The notes under the pieces are model-generated. The model was not told the origin of the DNA and ran no database searches. It saw only the letters and a program-made list of their open reading frames with translations. Source: Hydractinia symbiolongicarpus (taxonomy: Eukaryota > Cnidaria > Hydrozoa > Anthoathecata > Hydractiniidae). Taken from it: DNA of 64,000 nt. The DNA lies in NCBI RefSeq assembly GCF_029227915.1, contig NC_079888.1, forward strand, positions 13,437,001-13,501,000. The letters run 5' to 3'. This document shows positions 53,301 to 64,000 of the stretch, in pieces (position 1 is the stretch's first letter; every line of letters begins with the position of its first letter). A program made the translations under genes and the position numbers.

Positions 53301-56300
53301 TTAGGTTTTGGACTATTCTTTGGTATAATGCCATATGGGTTTAGATGTCCGCCAGCACTGGCAGGAGCACACGGTTTCGACGAACTTGATATTGGAAAAA
53401 CATGTACATGATACCCTCCAGCTCGCTTACCCAAACCTTTTAAACTGACATCCAATTTCGTCTGGTGATAAGGAGAGTGTTGTAAAAAAGAAATAGTTCC
53501 TGATATACCTTTGTGGATAGAGGATGTAAATTTTGATTGGACAGATAAGGGGCCAGCTTTTCGAATCATACCACATCCAAGTTTCTCCATGCTTCCCTTC
53601 TGATAAACAACTAACATTCTTGACATTACATTATTATCACCGTGCAGACTTAAACTTCTGTCTACTCCATGAAAAATCGAGCTTCCAGCAGTACCAACAG
53701 TCAGTGAGCCAAATTTTGCTGTCAAACCTCCCACAGGACAGGTACTTTCTTGCTTTTTTGTACAAATCCCACTTTGATTTGTTGGGTTAAAAACAGTTCC
53801 AGAACAATCACTATTCATCATGTTTGTTGAAAATATTGCCCACCCATGACCTACCGAGGAAGAATTTGACCCATCAGATAAACTCACTTGGCCAAAAATC
53901 ATTGTATCTTTGTCGCCATTTTGAAGAAATTCAAAGCTGCCAGCAATCATGCTATTAGATAACACTGCTTTTGCATACATTGTTGCATTTGGAGGTGGTA
54001 GAATAGAGGCACAAGCCAATATGCTGGTATTCTTATGGTAAAGTACCAAAGTATGACCAAGGATGGAACTAGACCCTCCTAAGCTTAAATTTACATTTTT
54101 GTATTGTGTATTGCTGATGTAGCCAAGACTATCATTAAGATTGTAAACAATATTCCCAGTTTGTTGACATTTTGGATAAATCGCAGGGTATTGCTTTATC
54201 TTCCAAGACACATCGACAAATGTAGACAAAGTTAAGTTGACTTTAACTGTCACATTCTCACTTGCATCTTCAGTAAACCTGACATAACCGCGAATATTGT
54301 TTTGATCAAATGAAGCTATTAAGTATGTACCATTTATCACTTGAAGAGTACCTAAAAATGTATGGTCAGTTTTTTGATTACATGTATTCCCCATAACTTT
54401 GTGGAACTAGTAGGGCAAGCAGCAAACAAAAAAAAACATGTGCACCAATCATAACATGGCAGGATGAAAAACTGGACAAAATAAAAGTAGATAGGCCAAT
54501 GAAAGTAGTAGCCAAATTTAGGGTGATACAGGAAAAGAGAGAAAAAAAGACTATTGTGTGATAGTGGAAAGAGCTGTAAAACCTAGAACCATCCTTAAAG
54601 ATGGAGGCATATTTTTGTGCCTTCATAGTTAATTCATAGTAATTATGTTATTGTAACGATATTTAATATTTTATTAATTATTATAATTAACACTATTTCG
54701 ATTTGATATTTGTGAGTGTATCTTTTAGACTAGTATTTTTCGTATTTTTAGTTTATATTTATCCAAGCCTTTGTTGAAACATGTAGCGAAAACTAAAAAA
54801 ATGTGTGTTTATTTTTAAGTCACAAACATAATAACGCATATATAATCATTTCATTGATGATTAAAATATGAACAAACATGGCAAACAAACTCTATTTATT
54901 CTCCAACAAGGAAATGAAATTTTGATATTTTTTATCCCAGTTTATACTGAATTAACACAGAGCTTTCTTAATCTTAAAATTTTTCTGCCTTAACAACTGC
55001 GTGGTAAGAAAATGATAAATGATTCAATAATTAACACCAAAATTCACCATTTTTAATACGCACCCACCCCTTTTAACACATCGTAACAAATCTAGTACCA
55101 CCCCCATTGTTACATAATATTTCAAATCTAAGTTCCATCTATTTTATTTATTTATTTATTTCAATAATATTTTTACAGGTTTAAAATATCAGTTAAAAAT
55201 AAACTGTTCTACCTATGTCCTGTTTGTTAATAAATATTGGAAGTTAAAAACATTATTTATTATATGCATTCAGTTCCTATAGTACCAAAAACCTTTAGTA
55301 ACAAATATTAGCATTTAGCACACAAGTTGACTTTTTTGTGTTTTTACGTAAGTCCAGAAGCAGTCCTGTTACATAACAAAAGATCTCTGTTTTTCCTCTC
55401 CCTAACTTTTCCTAACAGTTCATAACAAATGAACTGTTAGGCTCCATTTCTCTAACAAAGAAATTAATTTTTTACAGTTTTATTCACCAAAATTTGCATT
55501 GAAAAAAGGCTAAAATACATCTTTTAGGTTTTCAATTTTTCTGTTGTATGCCAACAATTGTGTCAAGGCAAAAAGATGTGGACAGTAGGTGAAGCGAAGT
55601 TTTGTTTGTTCATTCTTTGCATAAAGGTATTATTAATATACATATTTTGAATCAAAAGGGGGAAATTTTTGAGAAAGTTTTTTTTTATTACCAAAAAAAC
55701 ACAATTTTCTGACTTTTCCCTGTCCAAGCGAAAAACTCCATTGTGTTCACAGATGTACTAGTTAGGTTCAATCTTCTTGAGATTCACTGAAAATTAAAGA
55801 GACTATTCCTTCACCTTTCCCTGAACTATATTTTTCTTAATATTCATTCCTGACTGTTGCAGATTTTTACATACTTTTTTGAAGTGCATATTAATGCATG
55901 TTTTTTTTTTTAACTTTCAAGATTCTGTTAAGGCTTCATATTTGTCTTTTTTTATTCAAGCAGTTTTTCATTACAACTCCTTTGATTGGTCATGGGCAAA
56001 TGTTTACGCTGTAATTCACTAAAAAAAGCAAAAACAAGAGTTCAACAGCTTTTCCAATTCATGCCAGCACTTGGCTATTGCTGAATGTTGACATATCAAC
56101 AAAGCAGCTAGCAATTTTTTGATGACATGAAAGAAATTAATTAGGGAAAGGTGGTAAACAACCTCTTTCCTTCCCAAAATGTAATTTTTAATTTAAGCTT
56201 TTCAGATACAAATGAATATTATGCACATAATTTTACCCTTTCTTTTGCAGCACAGATCCTCAACTCCACCCTTAATGCTCTAATGGAAAAGTAACTATTT

Positions 56301-58513
56301 GTGCTTAATCATTCAAATTGGACAATCCTATAAAGACACAAAGGTTAATTAGATAAACAAAAGCAAGATGCAACAAGTTTTTATTTCCCTGAAAGTAATT
56401 TTGATAACAGCATGAAGTAAATGTGTTTAACATTATCACTTTATAAACAAAGCTTAAACTTTATAAACATAATTACAAACAGGATTTATATTGTTTCTGA
56501 TTTCCGTTCAATTAAATTTGTTTTCAAAATTAATTTAATTGTTGACAAACAGATTAATTTAACCAGATTAAGCTAATCAGACCTAATCGTTTGATTCATA
56601 TCATTTCATATCATCATGATTCATGCTAATTTTGATTTAATTTTGCAGTTATAAATAATGGCATGTACTGTATAGCTTTTTGATAAATAATATATTTTAC
56701 TATAATGTTTTTTTCCTCATGCATGCACATTACGTTCTTTTTCATTCTAAAATAATTCAAAAATTAACAACTTTTCACATTTGTGAATGATATCTTGAAG
56801 AATAACTTGGAGAATTTAGCAGTTAATCTATTAAATTTCATGAATTTAACTGTAATCCAACAAAAACCACTTAAAGGAAACCCGAAGTATAAAATGATGT
56901 TGAACTCATAATTTAGGATCTGCATGTCGGTTTGCAATTAAATTTTGTCAGTAAACATATGGGGCTTATACAAGCTTACCCACAAAATTTGATTGCAAAC
57001 CAAGTGGCAGATCCCGAGTTATTGAGTCATCAGCAAAAAAATAAGAGGCCTGGGACGAGCAAGTGAGTATCATTTTGGCAAAAAAATTTATGTTAATCAA
57101 TTAACCTTTATAATATCTATGCATTGATAAAGTTAAAATGCACACCCCTTAACAGGTCTAAATTTACTGATGAAAGAAAATGTTCAAATTTGCTATTACT
57201 GAAATATGACATCATAGTTCATGCAGCATAATTAAATCTGAAATTCTTTAAATGCGAATATCTTGAGAACGAAAGGAGCTTTTTAAAAAATTTAAAAAGA
57301 CTTGTTAGCTAATTTTTTAAGCTCTATAATATAAGTCCAACATCATTTTGTACCTTGGGTTCCCTTTAAATCACTACTTTCTTAGAATAGTTTATTTAAA
57401 CAGACTTTTGAATCCACACAAAAATTCAGGATTACCTTTCTAAAATTATATAACTTCACATTTAAGACTTTTTTAAAGAAAAAACTAAATTCATTTACAT
57501 CTTACTGTCAAATTATGCAATTCAGCAAACTAAACTATAGCCATCCCTAAAGTAAATATAGGTGTCTTTATTGCATAACAATATATATTTTTGTTTCTAA
57601 TACCACAACAATGATTATTTTCTTTATAATTAAAAACTTCCTTATAGTAGAAAAAATATTATTATCATAAATTGTTACAATCTGCTTAGATTGAGCTAAT
57701 TAATGTTTGTTGTGCTACTTGTAGCCAAGTAACATAATTAGATATCAAGTTCAGCATTCGGTTTCAATTATATGTTTATAAGAACACAGCTTCAAATTTA
57801 AGTAAAAATATAAGCAATGTGGGCTCAAATTTAAATTTGAAATTAAGAATATTTTAGGTCAAACACAAAACAACTTCTTTATTGTTCTAATTAGTTCTTA
57901 TAGATCTATTGAATTATATATTAATAACTCTTATTATGCAACTCCTTATTCTTTTCTTTTTTACAATCAAACAGGGAACTATTCTTTTGTTTTATAATTT
58001 CTATCAACATTTTCCTCTGACTAAATAAAAAATGTATGTGGGATTAGTTTAAATGCAAGGCTTAGTTTTGCAGGATGTCTAATAAACATATATACCTAGA
58101 CGTGTTTTCAAATTTCCATGTGCTCCCTAACATGTTCCACACATCCCTCCAATAAATTTTATTTTGAAAGATAAATATTTTAAAAGACAGGGTAAAACAG
58201 ATAATATATAGCTAGCTAGATACACTGCGATCGTTATAGCTAGCTACCTATAAAATGTAAGAGTATTCAGGCTCGCTAGCTAATCACATATCATTCCTAA
58301 TTTAATTCACTAAAAAATTCTTAAAAACATAGCTCTGGAGATTTTAAGTAAAAAAGTATTGCAAAATATCACGAAAAGAATGGGTAATTAAAGATGGCTA
58401 GCTAAAAGTATGCTAGAAATATGATTAAACACGTTCCAGAAGCAAATAAATTATGTCATACCTAACAAGAAAAAAAAAGCACACCAAATGCCATGTTTTT
58501 CCAGTTCAAACAT
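47326..58513 (-). CDS. Secreted, probably GPI-anchored Cu-only SOD-repeat protein, ten coding exons
   Basis: Exons (minus): 58513-58462, 54351-53296, 52890-52616, 52536-52453, 52323-52216, 52027-51883, 50107-49975, 49368-49229, 48917-48828, 47414-47326; GT-AG, phases agree, 2172 nt, 723 aa. The first exon gives a signal-peptide-like start (CAFFFLLGTLQVI) and is the least certain. At least four SOD-like repeats follow. Repeats 1-2 (about 20-260) lost metal ligands. Repeat 3 keeps HVH (H332, H334), GGHLNPYG (H353), GRSLVIH (H418) and E376-x-x-D379. Repeat 4 keeps H496, H498, H516, H582 and E541-x-x-D544. These are the four copper ligands plus the Glu/Asp pair of Cu-only SODs; the extra zinc histidines are absent. 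Many N-glycosylation sequons occur. The C-terminus, SSSQWLTVVFFIVTLLF, ends in a hydrophobic tail without cytoplasmic residues, as in GPI-anchor signals. Likely role: extracellular superoxide dismutation or copper binding at the surface. Confidence 0.88.
47590..48775. repeat. 27-bp minisatellite, about 1.2 kb, in the last intron of the SOD-repeat gene
   Basis: About 44 units. Early units (47590-47750) read CTTCTCTTTCTGGAACACAA; later ones TTTCTCTTTCTCATACACAA with AGAATAC, interspersed with shorter variants containing CTCCAGCACAAGAATAC. The pyrimidine-rich plus strand means the SOD transcript carries purine-rich GAGAAAGAAAG-type repeats. Open frames on both strands are by-products of the period. 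Confidence 0.97.
49401..49520. repeat. 24-bp tandem repeat, five copies, beside a splice acceptor
   Basis: Unit ATGGAAACAACTTTGTCGGC plus TAGC, near-perfect, five copies. It lies in intron 7 of the SOD-repeat gene, ending about 30 nt upstream (in transcript sense) of the acceptor of exon 8 (49368). Confidence 0.95.
50242..51758 (+). mobile_element. Kolobok-like TTAA element inside the SOD-repeat gene
   Basis: Inverted ends AGGGGAACTCCAGT (50242) and, inverted, ACTGGAGTGCCCCT (ending 51758) are flanked by TTAA on both sides (50238-50241, 51759-51762). The element is 1.52 kb and carries a THAP-domain remnant. TTAA duplications with THAP-type transposases are the hallmark of the Kolobok superfamily. 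Confidence 0.88.
50552..50830 (+). pseudogene. THAP zinc-finger remnant (Kolobok transposase N-terminus)
   Basis: From ATG 50552 the frame reads MVSCSAFRCTNRLEKCKEVS then FHRIP, the start of a C2CH THAP finger. A frameshift near 50640 is followed in another frame by KIRSAGELPRDQI and AHFTDSSFKRDLQEINF, the conserved second half. The third zinc-ligand cysteine is replaced by Trp (IWLAHF). The rest of the transposase is missing or unrecognisable, so the element cannot be autonomous. Confidence 0.85.
54640..58460. other. Large first intron of the SOD-repeat gene
   Basis: If the first coding exon at 58462-58513 is right, this is a 4.1-kb intron (54352-58461). Apart from the TTAA MITE at 56875-57364 and scattered TAGC-rich words near 58210-58270, no other gene is visible. 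Confidence 0.55.
56875..57364. mobile_element. TTAA-flanked MITE (490 bp)
   Basis: Ends AGGAAACCCGAAGTATAAAA and, inverted, AGGGAACCCAAGGTACAAAA, continuing into ATGATGTTG on both sides, are flanked by TTAA (56871-56874, 57365-57368). About 30 bp of inverted repeat with few mismatches; no coding capacity. A single-ended fragment with a similar start (TTAAAGGGAAACTAAGGTC) lies at 29325 in kinase intron 1. Confidence 0.85.
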
Positions 58514-58596
58514 CAGTGCAACTTCAAACATCAGTGCAGTCCAAAAGCTTTTCTCGCCCTTTTAACCTGACACCTCAGCATAATTAACATGGTTTC

Positions 58597-58605
58597 TATA
58601 TATAT
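58597..58605 (-). promoter_or_regulatory. Possible TATA box of the SOD-repeat gene
   Basis: ATATATATA lies 84-92 bp upstream of the proposed start codon at 58513, an acceptable position for a core promoter with a short 5' UTR. In AT-rich DNA such words are common, so support is weak. Confidence 0.3.
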
Positions 58606-59111
58606 TACATCATTCATGCTTCGTCATGGTTTTTGTTACGTCAACATCTCCCACAACCGGAAGAAGAAAGGTTGTATCAGTTCTAGAACTGCAAATGTAC
58701 ATTTCCTTCCTTCTCAAAGTTGTTTTAATTAGCTTGGTTTAGGAGAATGCTTAACTTAATTTACAAGCCAATTCACACGTGGGTGGCCAAGGAACACTTT
58801 TCCAGGAACATGCTCAAACAAGCGGATGTAGCGAAATAATAATAAACAGACCAGCATAACGGACCATAACAAATCACTACATGGTACTAAAATGATTATT
58901 TAAAAACTGACATGTAGCCAGTCAGTTATTAATTTTCGAAATTTTTCATTAAAATTAGATTTTTAATTTAATGCTGCAAAATGAATGGATTTGGATAATA
59001 TCAAATTTACATGACTGCGGGTGCGCGGAACCTGCACCATGAAAAGTCCTAGTCCCCGACTAAACTACTGTAAAATTTGCCTCGCAAAAAGGGAAAGGTG
59101 TGACGCAGAAG

Positions 59112-59196
59112 GTCATTCTCGACCCCAGAGCTCTTTGAGATAAACTCGAAAGTACTTTTGAGGTTTTAATCTCAAAGAGCTCTGGGGACGAGAATG
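59112..59196. repeat. Strong hairpin repeat (CCCCAGAGCTCTTTGAGAT)
   Basis: CATTCTCGACCCCAGAGCTC at 59112, continuing TTTGAGAT, is repeated inverted as ATCTCAAAGAGCTCTGGGG at 59170 followed by ACGAGAATG: about 29 bp of stem with one bulge and a loop of about 27 bp. It resembles a short MITE family I associate with cnidarian and other marine invertebrate genomes (recollection, not a search). Confidence 0.85.
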
Positions 59197-59259
59197 GCGA
59201 TAGGTCTGAGTTAAAATTGTTGACGAGAATTTTGTACTGTGTCCTAATGGAAACCAAAC

Positions 59260-62200
59260 TATGAGATGAGTTTTAATAACATCTAATGACTACATAAAGC
59301 CGGAAAATTGTTTTTTTGTTCAAAATTTCTCTAGGAATTAAAGCTATTTTATAATGTTTAAAAACAAGATTACGTTATTTTAGGCACCGGATGCATCGCG
59401 CTGATATTTTATAAAATGGAAACAGCAAAAGGTGATTTAAAGGCATGAAATTTATGCCTAAACTCGCTATAATTTCACGACACAACATAAAACATGATTT
59501 CACTCCAACTCAACACCAATCGTAGGTTTAACCTCTATTTTGTGTGATGCGAACAACGGTCTTATGTTAAATTATAACATAGCTTTCAAAGTGTTACAAA
59601 GATGGTGATGAAGTGGGACTCCTTTTTGTATTATAAAACGAATTCGCTTTGTGCATTTATGCCTAATGTATTTAGTAGATTAAACGGGAGATTATGACGC
59701 TGCAAAAAGACTTTCAGGTGAAATGCGCAAGCATAAATGAAGATTCGATCTAAAAATGATCAATCCGATCCTTAAAATAGGTCTGCGATCCAGGTGTGGG
59801 TTAGGGTGCAGGGGGTAGAGTTGTGAAAGATTTTTTATTTCTTTATCTAAAGGGAAATCTTTTTGTTGCGCCAGAATCGCTTTTGAATGAGTACCTTTTG
59901 GCTAGTGAGTAAATACGTTTCATTAAGCGAAATTACAAAATTTACAAGCTTCGATAAAGCTTTGTGTTTAATTTGTGGTTATGCTGTATTCATGAAATAT
60001 TAAACATGTTATATCTCCATGTATAAAATATGCAGAGCAGCAATATGGCACCCACAACACACACGAAAGCGATATGGCACCCGCAACACCCACACGGAAG
60101 CAATAAGTAGACAAGATTAAATTAAATTTTACAAAATACTATGACGTCATTTTCTTTCTGCGCGGAAGGACTTCATCGGGATACAATTTCCGAAAATAAA
60201 AACTCATGGTTTCCAACAATATTTCTTTTTTAGAAACAACTCATCATTACATAATAACATGACAATTGGTCGATATTCCACCAATCACAAGTAGAATTAG
60301 CGACGGATCATCGAACCAGAGAAAGATTGCGTTGCAAGCCTTGTCTTTTTAAAAGTCAAAGATGATATATTAATAGTTCTGCCTGTATTTCTGGATATTT
60401 TTTATTCAATCTGTTTTCATTATCTTTTGTGGCATCGATCGAAAGCAAAGGGACCTGGCAATGAGATTAATTATGGCGGTATATAATTAGACCGTTAGTA
60501 GTGACCACTAACCATAACATGCGTACCAACCTTGTCCCCAGAGGACATCTTGTATGAGCTTTGTCTTATATTATATCGCCCTGCGAATGAAATTGAAGTT
60601 AAACTGCTCACTTACAGCGAACGTAAGAGGAGAATGAACCATAAGCAACTTAGATCTTGTTGCACCACTGAGATTACACAATTGGAGTTAGCGCAGTAGG
60701 TAGCAAAATTTAGTTGAGTGGACCAAAGATTAAAGGGGTGTTTATTCTGATCAACAAGGAAACCGATTAGAGGGTCATGGTCTTTGTACTAAAGAAGTTT
60801 TTAGTCTATAGAAGGCCTAACGACCGGAAACCTATGGGTCTGCCTGATCATGCTGGTGAAAAGAATTTCATTAAGGGTGACTACAACGGTTTCTACAACA
60901 CTGACGTTTACCTTTGGCTACGACTTATCTGCCTTTAGCTGGATGACAACCACTGATTTCTGGATGATTAGAAGTCTTAGATTCTAGCCATACTTCCAAA
61001 AGAAGCAACCTGAAGCAGCATGATGACATGGAATTTCGAAGGGTTCGACGGACAGATGAAGCTATATCCGACATTACCACCCACTGCGATAGCTAGCGCG
61101 ATTGAAGATGACAGGGATGAAATCCAAATCTTCTGATTGCGAAAGATAGAAAAGCCGCGAGTGAAACAAATCGTGAACAAAATTAATAGGAAAGAACGTG
61201 CGAAGCTTTTGGCGAAATGGCGCAAGAAAGTAAGCTTCAATTTGTGCAGTAAACTTATGCTGCCTAGATGAACGACCTGAGTTTAGGCTTTTGTGGGTTG
61301 ATGCGGTAGTTTACGTAAACCTACAAAACTCAACCATCCCATGATAACACCTGCCCGGTATCTCTGTCGATCAGCAGGCATTCGTAGTAAACTACACATC
61401 TCCCTCCCTCAGCAAGTTACTTCGTATATGCCTTCAGGCTTGCTTGCTTTGCCCCCTCTATGTAGGGTGTACAATAGGGAGTCATACTTTGTGTTGATGC
61501 GTTCTTAAACTTGATTTATAGGATGGCAGCCTCCACTTCTTGTTCACGCATCTTTGACCTCCCTTTTATACATAAACTTGCCGCCTCTTTTATCAGCTTG
61601 CTCATGTTTGTTTATGTGTTAATGTCAACACATAAACCCCAAATTATCATCTTCAGGTTCCCACTTATATCGTGGTTAAACCCTTTTTATCGTCGTCGTA
61701 TTTCCTAAGGTAGCTGGCGCCATGGTAGCTAATTGCACTTACACTCTTTCAAATCGGTCTGTGGTTACGAGTTTTTCCCTTGCTCACAAGGATTGTGTGG
61801 TACTTTTTTCTTATGAAAGCTAGTACGTCTGATGTATATTGTATTACTGGCCGCAAAAAGTCAATTTATTTTGTACAACTGATATAAAAGTGCAAGTTGT
61901 ATCTAAATCACAATGAATAAAAGTTACAACTGGAAGTAATCTAGCAATATGATATTATCTCTCTTTATCCTATTAATTCAATTTGTATCTTTTGTTTAAA
62001 CGAACATAAAGAAATAAAGGTAGGTAAAAATCTAACTTGCAATAAGTTTTTATTAAAATGTTTTTACAGGCCAATTTCCAGGGTTATTTGTTTGTCAACA
62101 ACCCTGAACCTTTTACTAATTCTTGAATTGAGATAGCTGTTTTCAGGCATCAAAGTCTGGCTCGCCCTTCACTTAAATCATGTCCTTTGATTTATTACAT

Positions 62201-63150
62201 GTCCTGTTTATGACGACTTCCTCGTTCATGTTGTTTACGTGTGTCTCTATCATCTTTGTGAACCAACCTCGTCTCCATGGCTTATGGGTAAGGTTGCTAT
62301 GATTTAGAGATCGCTGTAGACGAAATGAATCACGCTATAACGATAGTTATAATTTTTTTAAAATTTAAAATAATGCTAAATGGTTCATATTAAAACTGTT
62401 ATTATAAAAGATAACTCGTCACTGTTTCCTCAACAACAATTTTAAAACTTCTTTCGAAAAAGTATACTTTGCTGTGACATTTCTAAACAATGCATATATC
62501 GTGTGTGGTAAAGCATAAACATCCTACATAAAAAGATTTTTATGATGGATTATCCTTGTTTCCAGGAATTAGGCTAAACTGTTAGACTTGTTAGTTGTGA
62601 ACTATATCGTGGATTAAACTAGAGATGTGGATTTGGACAGGATTTTTAAAATTGCAGCTATGGGAGAAGGAAAAAGTGTGATGTCTCCAAAGTGCTAGCC
62701 AGGAAACCCTCACTCGACATGCTTTTTCTTATGCTTTCAGCTCGTGAAGAAGCATGGCGAAGGGAGTATTTTCTTGGCTAGGGAGGTAGAATGTGTAAAT
62801 TTTGAAATAATAAGGAATTGAACTTTGAGAGTCCGATTTTTAAGAAATTTAGATTAGTACTTCCCTTCTTATTAATGTTTTTTTAAATGTCTACATCTTG
62901 CATGACAAAATCAACCTCACATATAATTGCCATTATTACATTAGTATTATGTTATTTGCAAAAAATACTATAGGATAGTCACTTCATTTGAGAAATACTG
63001 GTGGGTATTTTCCTTAGGCAACCCTTAAGGAACTGTTTTAATAATTTAAGAAAGTAGATCAAAAAGTATAGTTACTTATAATACGTGCAGCACGTTGACC
63101 ATTTTTTTTCTCCCAGCATGCTTTTCTAAATTTTTTAACCGGATAAGATG
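59260..63150. other. Intergenic, no gene seen
   Basis: AT-rich with a more GC-balanced stretch at 60480-61700. Open frames at 60977-61240 (-) and 61511-61708 (+) have hydrophobic runs but no recognisable family or splice pattern. The 60.5-61.3 kb stretch could be a decayed retroelement; I cannot support it. Confidence 0.45.
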
Positions 63151-63157
63151 TTCTACC

Positions 63158-63800
63158 GTAATGATCTGATTAAGCGCCCAGCATTTTTTAAGCGCCCCCT
63201 CAAATATGCACCTAAGGAATTTCCTCAAAGTTCAAAAAGCGGTCAGCACTTTAAGCGCTCCCCTTGAATAAGCCCCCACCTGATTAAAGGGGCGCCTAAT
63301 CGAACTCCCTTGAGAAACTTGGCGCTCATTTGAAAATTTTACTTTCTTTTATTGAGAATAAAAAAACACATACCGTAATTCCTCTTTTTAGCCCCCTCCC
63401 TTTATTTAGCCGCACTTGTAATAAGCCCCCCCCCCCCTCCAGCGACTCAAAAAGTTTTTAGCCCCCTCCCTTTATTCAGCCCCCCCTCTCAAAGAAAGTA
63501 ATAAATAAAAATAAAGTAAAAAAGTAAAAGAAGTCAAAAAAAATTCGATATTATTCGTTGATTTAACGTCATATACAACGATATCCATATGCTGCAGCTT
63601 TAATTTTTCTCAAGTTTTGTTCGCAAAATATCTGTTTTTTTTGTTTGTTTTTTACAACGGACTATGTATGTTCCATACAGTCCATCATAGAAATTCTTCT
63701 GTTAGATGAAGATGATGATGAAACAGATGAAGTTAACATTATGTATTAAATTTAAAAATAGATATTGTGTTTAAAATTCAATTAATTATTTAGCCCCCTC
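63158..63800. repeat. Repeats of the CCGTAAT / TTTAGCCCCCTCCCTTTATT type
   Basis: Two starts, TACCGTAATGATCTGATTAA (63157) and TACCGTAATTCCTCTTTTTA (63371), are followed by AAGCGCCCC and TTTAGCCCCCTCCCTTTATT phrases that recur several times to 63800. They look like two adjacent members of a GC-rich-core MITE family related in style to the 14371-14750 element. Confidence 0.7.
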
Positions 63801-63837
63801 CCTTTCACGGGTGGTTCGAAGCGGAATCTAAGAGTTA

Positions 63838-63847
63838 GCGCATGCGC
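63838..63847. promoter_or_regulatory. Canonical NRF1-binding palindrome
   Basis: GCGCATGCGC, the perfect consensus palindrome for NRF1, lies 30 bp upstream of an ATGGCGGCC start at 63877. NRF1 sites typically sit close to transcription starts of housekeeping genes. The window's own NRF1 gene supplies a possible regulator in trans. Confidence 0.65.
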
Positions 63848-63876
63848 GGGTTTTTAACGACATCCGTGGAGGAATA

Positions 63877-63963
63877 ATGGCGGCCGGCATCAAACTACGT
63901 AGTCAAAACAAACCAAGAGCAAGTTTAAATCTATTGTTATCCTCCCATCTAATATTCCAATAG
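63877..63963 (+). CDS. Possible first coding exon of a gene continuing beyond the window
   Basis: ATG 63877 in the context AATAATGGCGGCC begins a 28-codon frame (MAAGIKLRSQNKPRASLNLL...) ending in TAG at 63961-63963. The ATGGCGGC start is common among animal housekeeping genes and the region is locally GC-rich with an upstream NRF1 motif. A splice donor before the TAG could make this the first exon of a longer gene; no donor is convincing, and the product is unknown. Confidence 0.3.
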   Translation: MAAGIKLRSQNKPRASLNLLLSSHLIFQ

Positions 63964-64000
63964 ATCTAATTTAGCCGTAAACGAACATGTGATAAGTCAA

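Noticed and set aside
54378-54626. Signal-peptide-like frame just before the SOD domain
   Set aside because: It is out of frame with the SOD exon and ends in a stop; its T-rich stretch looks like a splice-acceptor tract. The exon at 58462-58513 joins in phase instead. Kept as an alternative in the findings.
60977-61240. Hydrophobic minus-strand frame
   Set aside because: No start context or homology; hydrophobic composition alone is not evidence in AT-rich DNA.

Overview
The window is AT-rich animal nuclear DNA, probably from a cnidarian. The evidence is three intron-rich metazoan genes with normal GT-AG introns, spaced among dense non-LTR retrotransposons, cut-and-paste transposons, MITEs and satellites. 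The cnidarian assignment is an inference from repeat style and protein flavour; no sequence search was possible.

Layout. 1-277 (-): first exon of an unrecognised gene running off the left edge. 975-3881 (-): complete NRF1 transcription factor coding sequence, five coding exons, 524 aa. 5.2-6.7 kb (-): broken hAT-type transposase. 6.7-10.2 kb (+): nearly intact CR1/L2-like LINE whose ORF starts with a 2A-like peptide and a PHD finger and is interrupted by one stop codon. 12.9-13.1 kb: long (AT)n tract. 13.75-18.0 kb: large fold-back structure with two TA-flanked Tc1/mariner-type elements and another MITE nested in it. 18.5-19.1 kb: decayed second LINE. 21.1-22.2 kb: TTAA-flanked element. 22.3-26.6 kb: Mutator-like element (MULE) with inverted ends and a spliced, inactivated transposase gene. 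28.67-42.72 kb (+): novel-type protein kinase C (PKC-delta/theta class), 15 coding exons giving a frame-consistent 698-aa protein. 42.9-43.2 kb: MITE. 47.3-58.5 kb (-): a ten-coding-exon gene for a secreted, probably GPI-anchored, multi-domain Cu-only superoxide-dismutase-repeat protein (723 aa), with a Kolobok-like TTAA element carrying a THAP fragment and a second TTAA MITE in its introns. 59-64 kb: mostly repeats, ending in a canonical NRF1-binding palindrome just upstream of an ATGGCGGC start.

The three host genes act in different places and do not form an operon-like unit: NRF1 is a nuclear regulator of housekeeping and mitochondrial genes, the kinase is a diacylglycerol-responsive signalling enzyme, and the SOD-repeat protein is extracellular or surface-bound. 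All exon models were assembled by eye from splice signals, reading-phase agreement and family similarity. The least certain parts are the first SOD exon (58462-58513) and the partial genes at the two edges.
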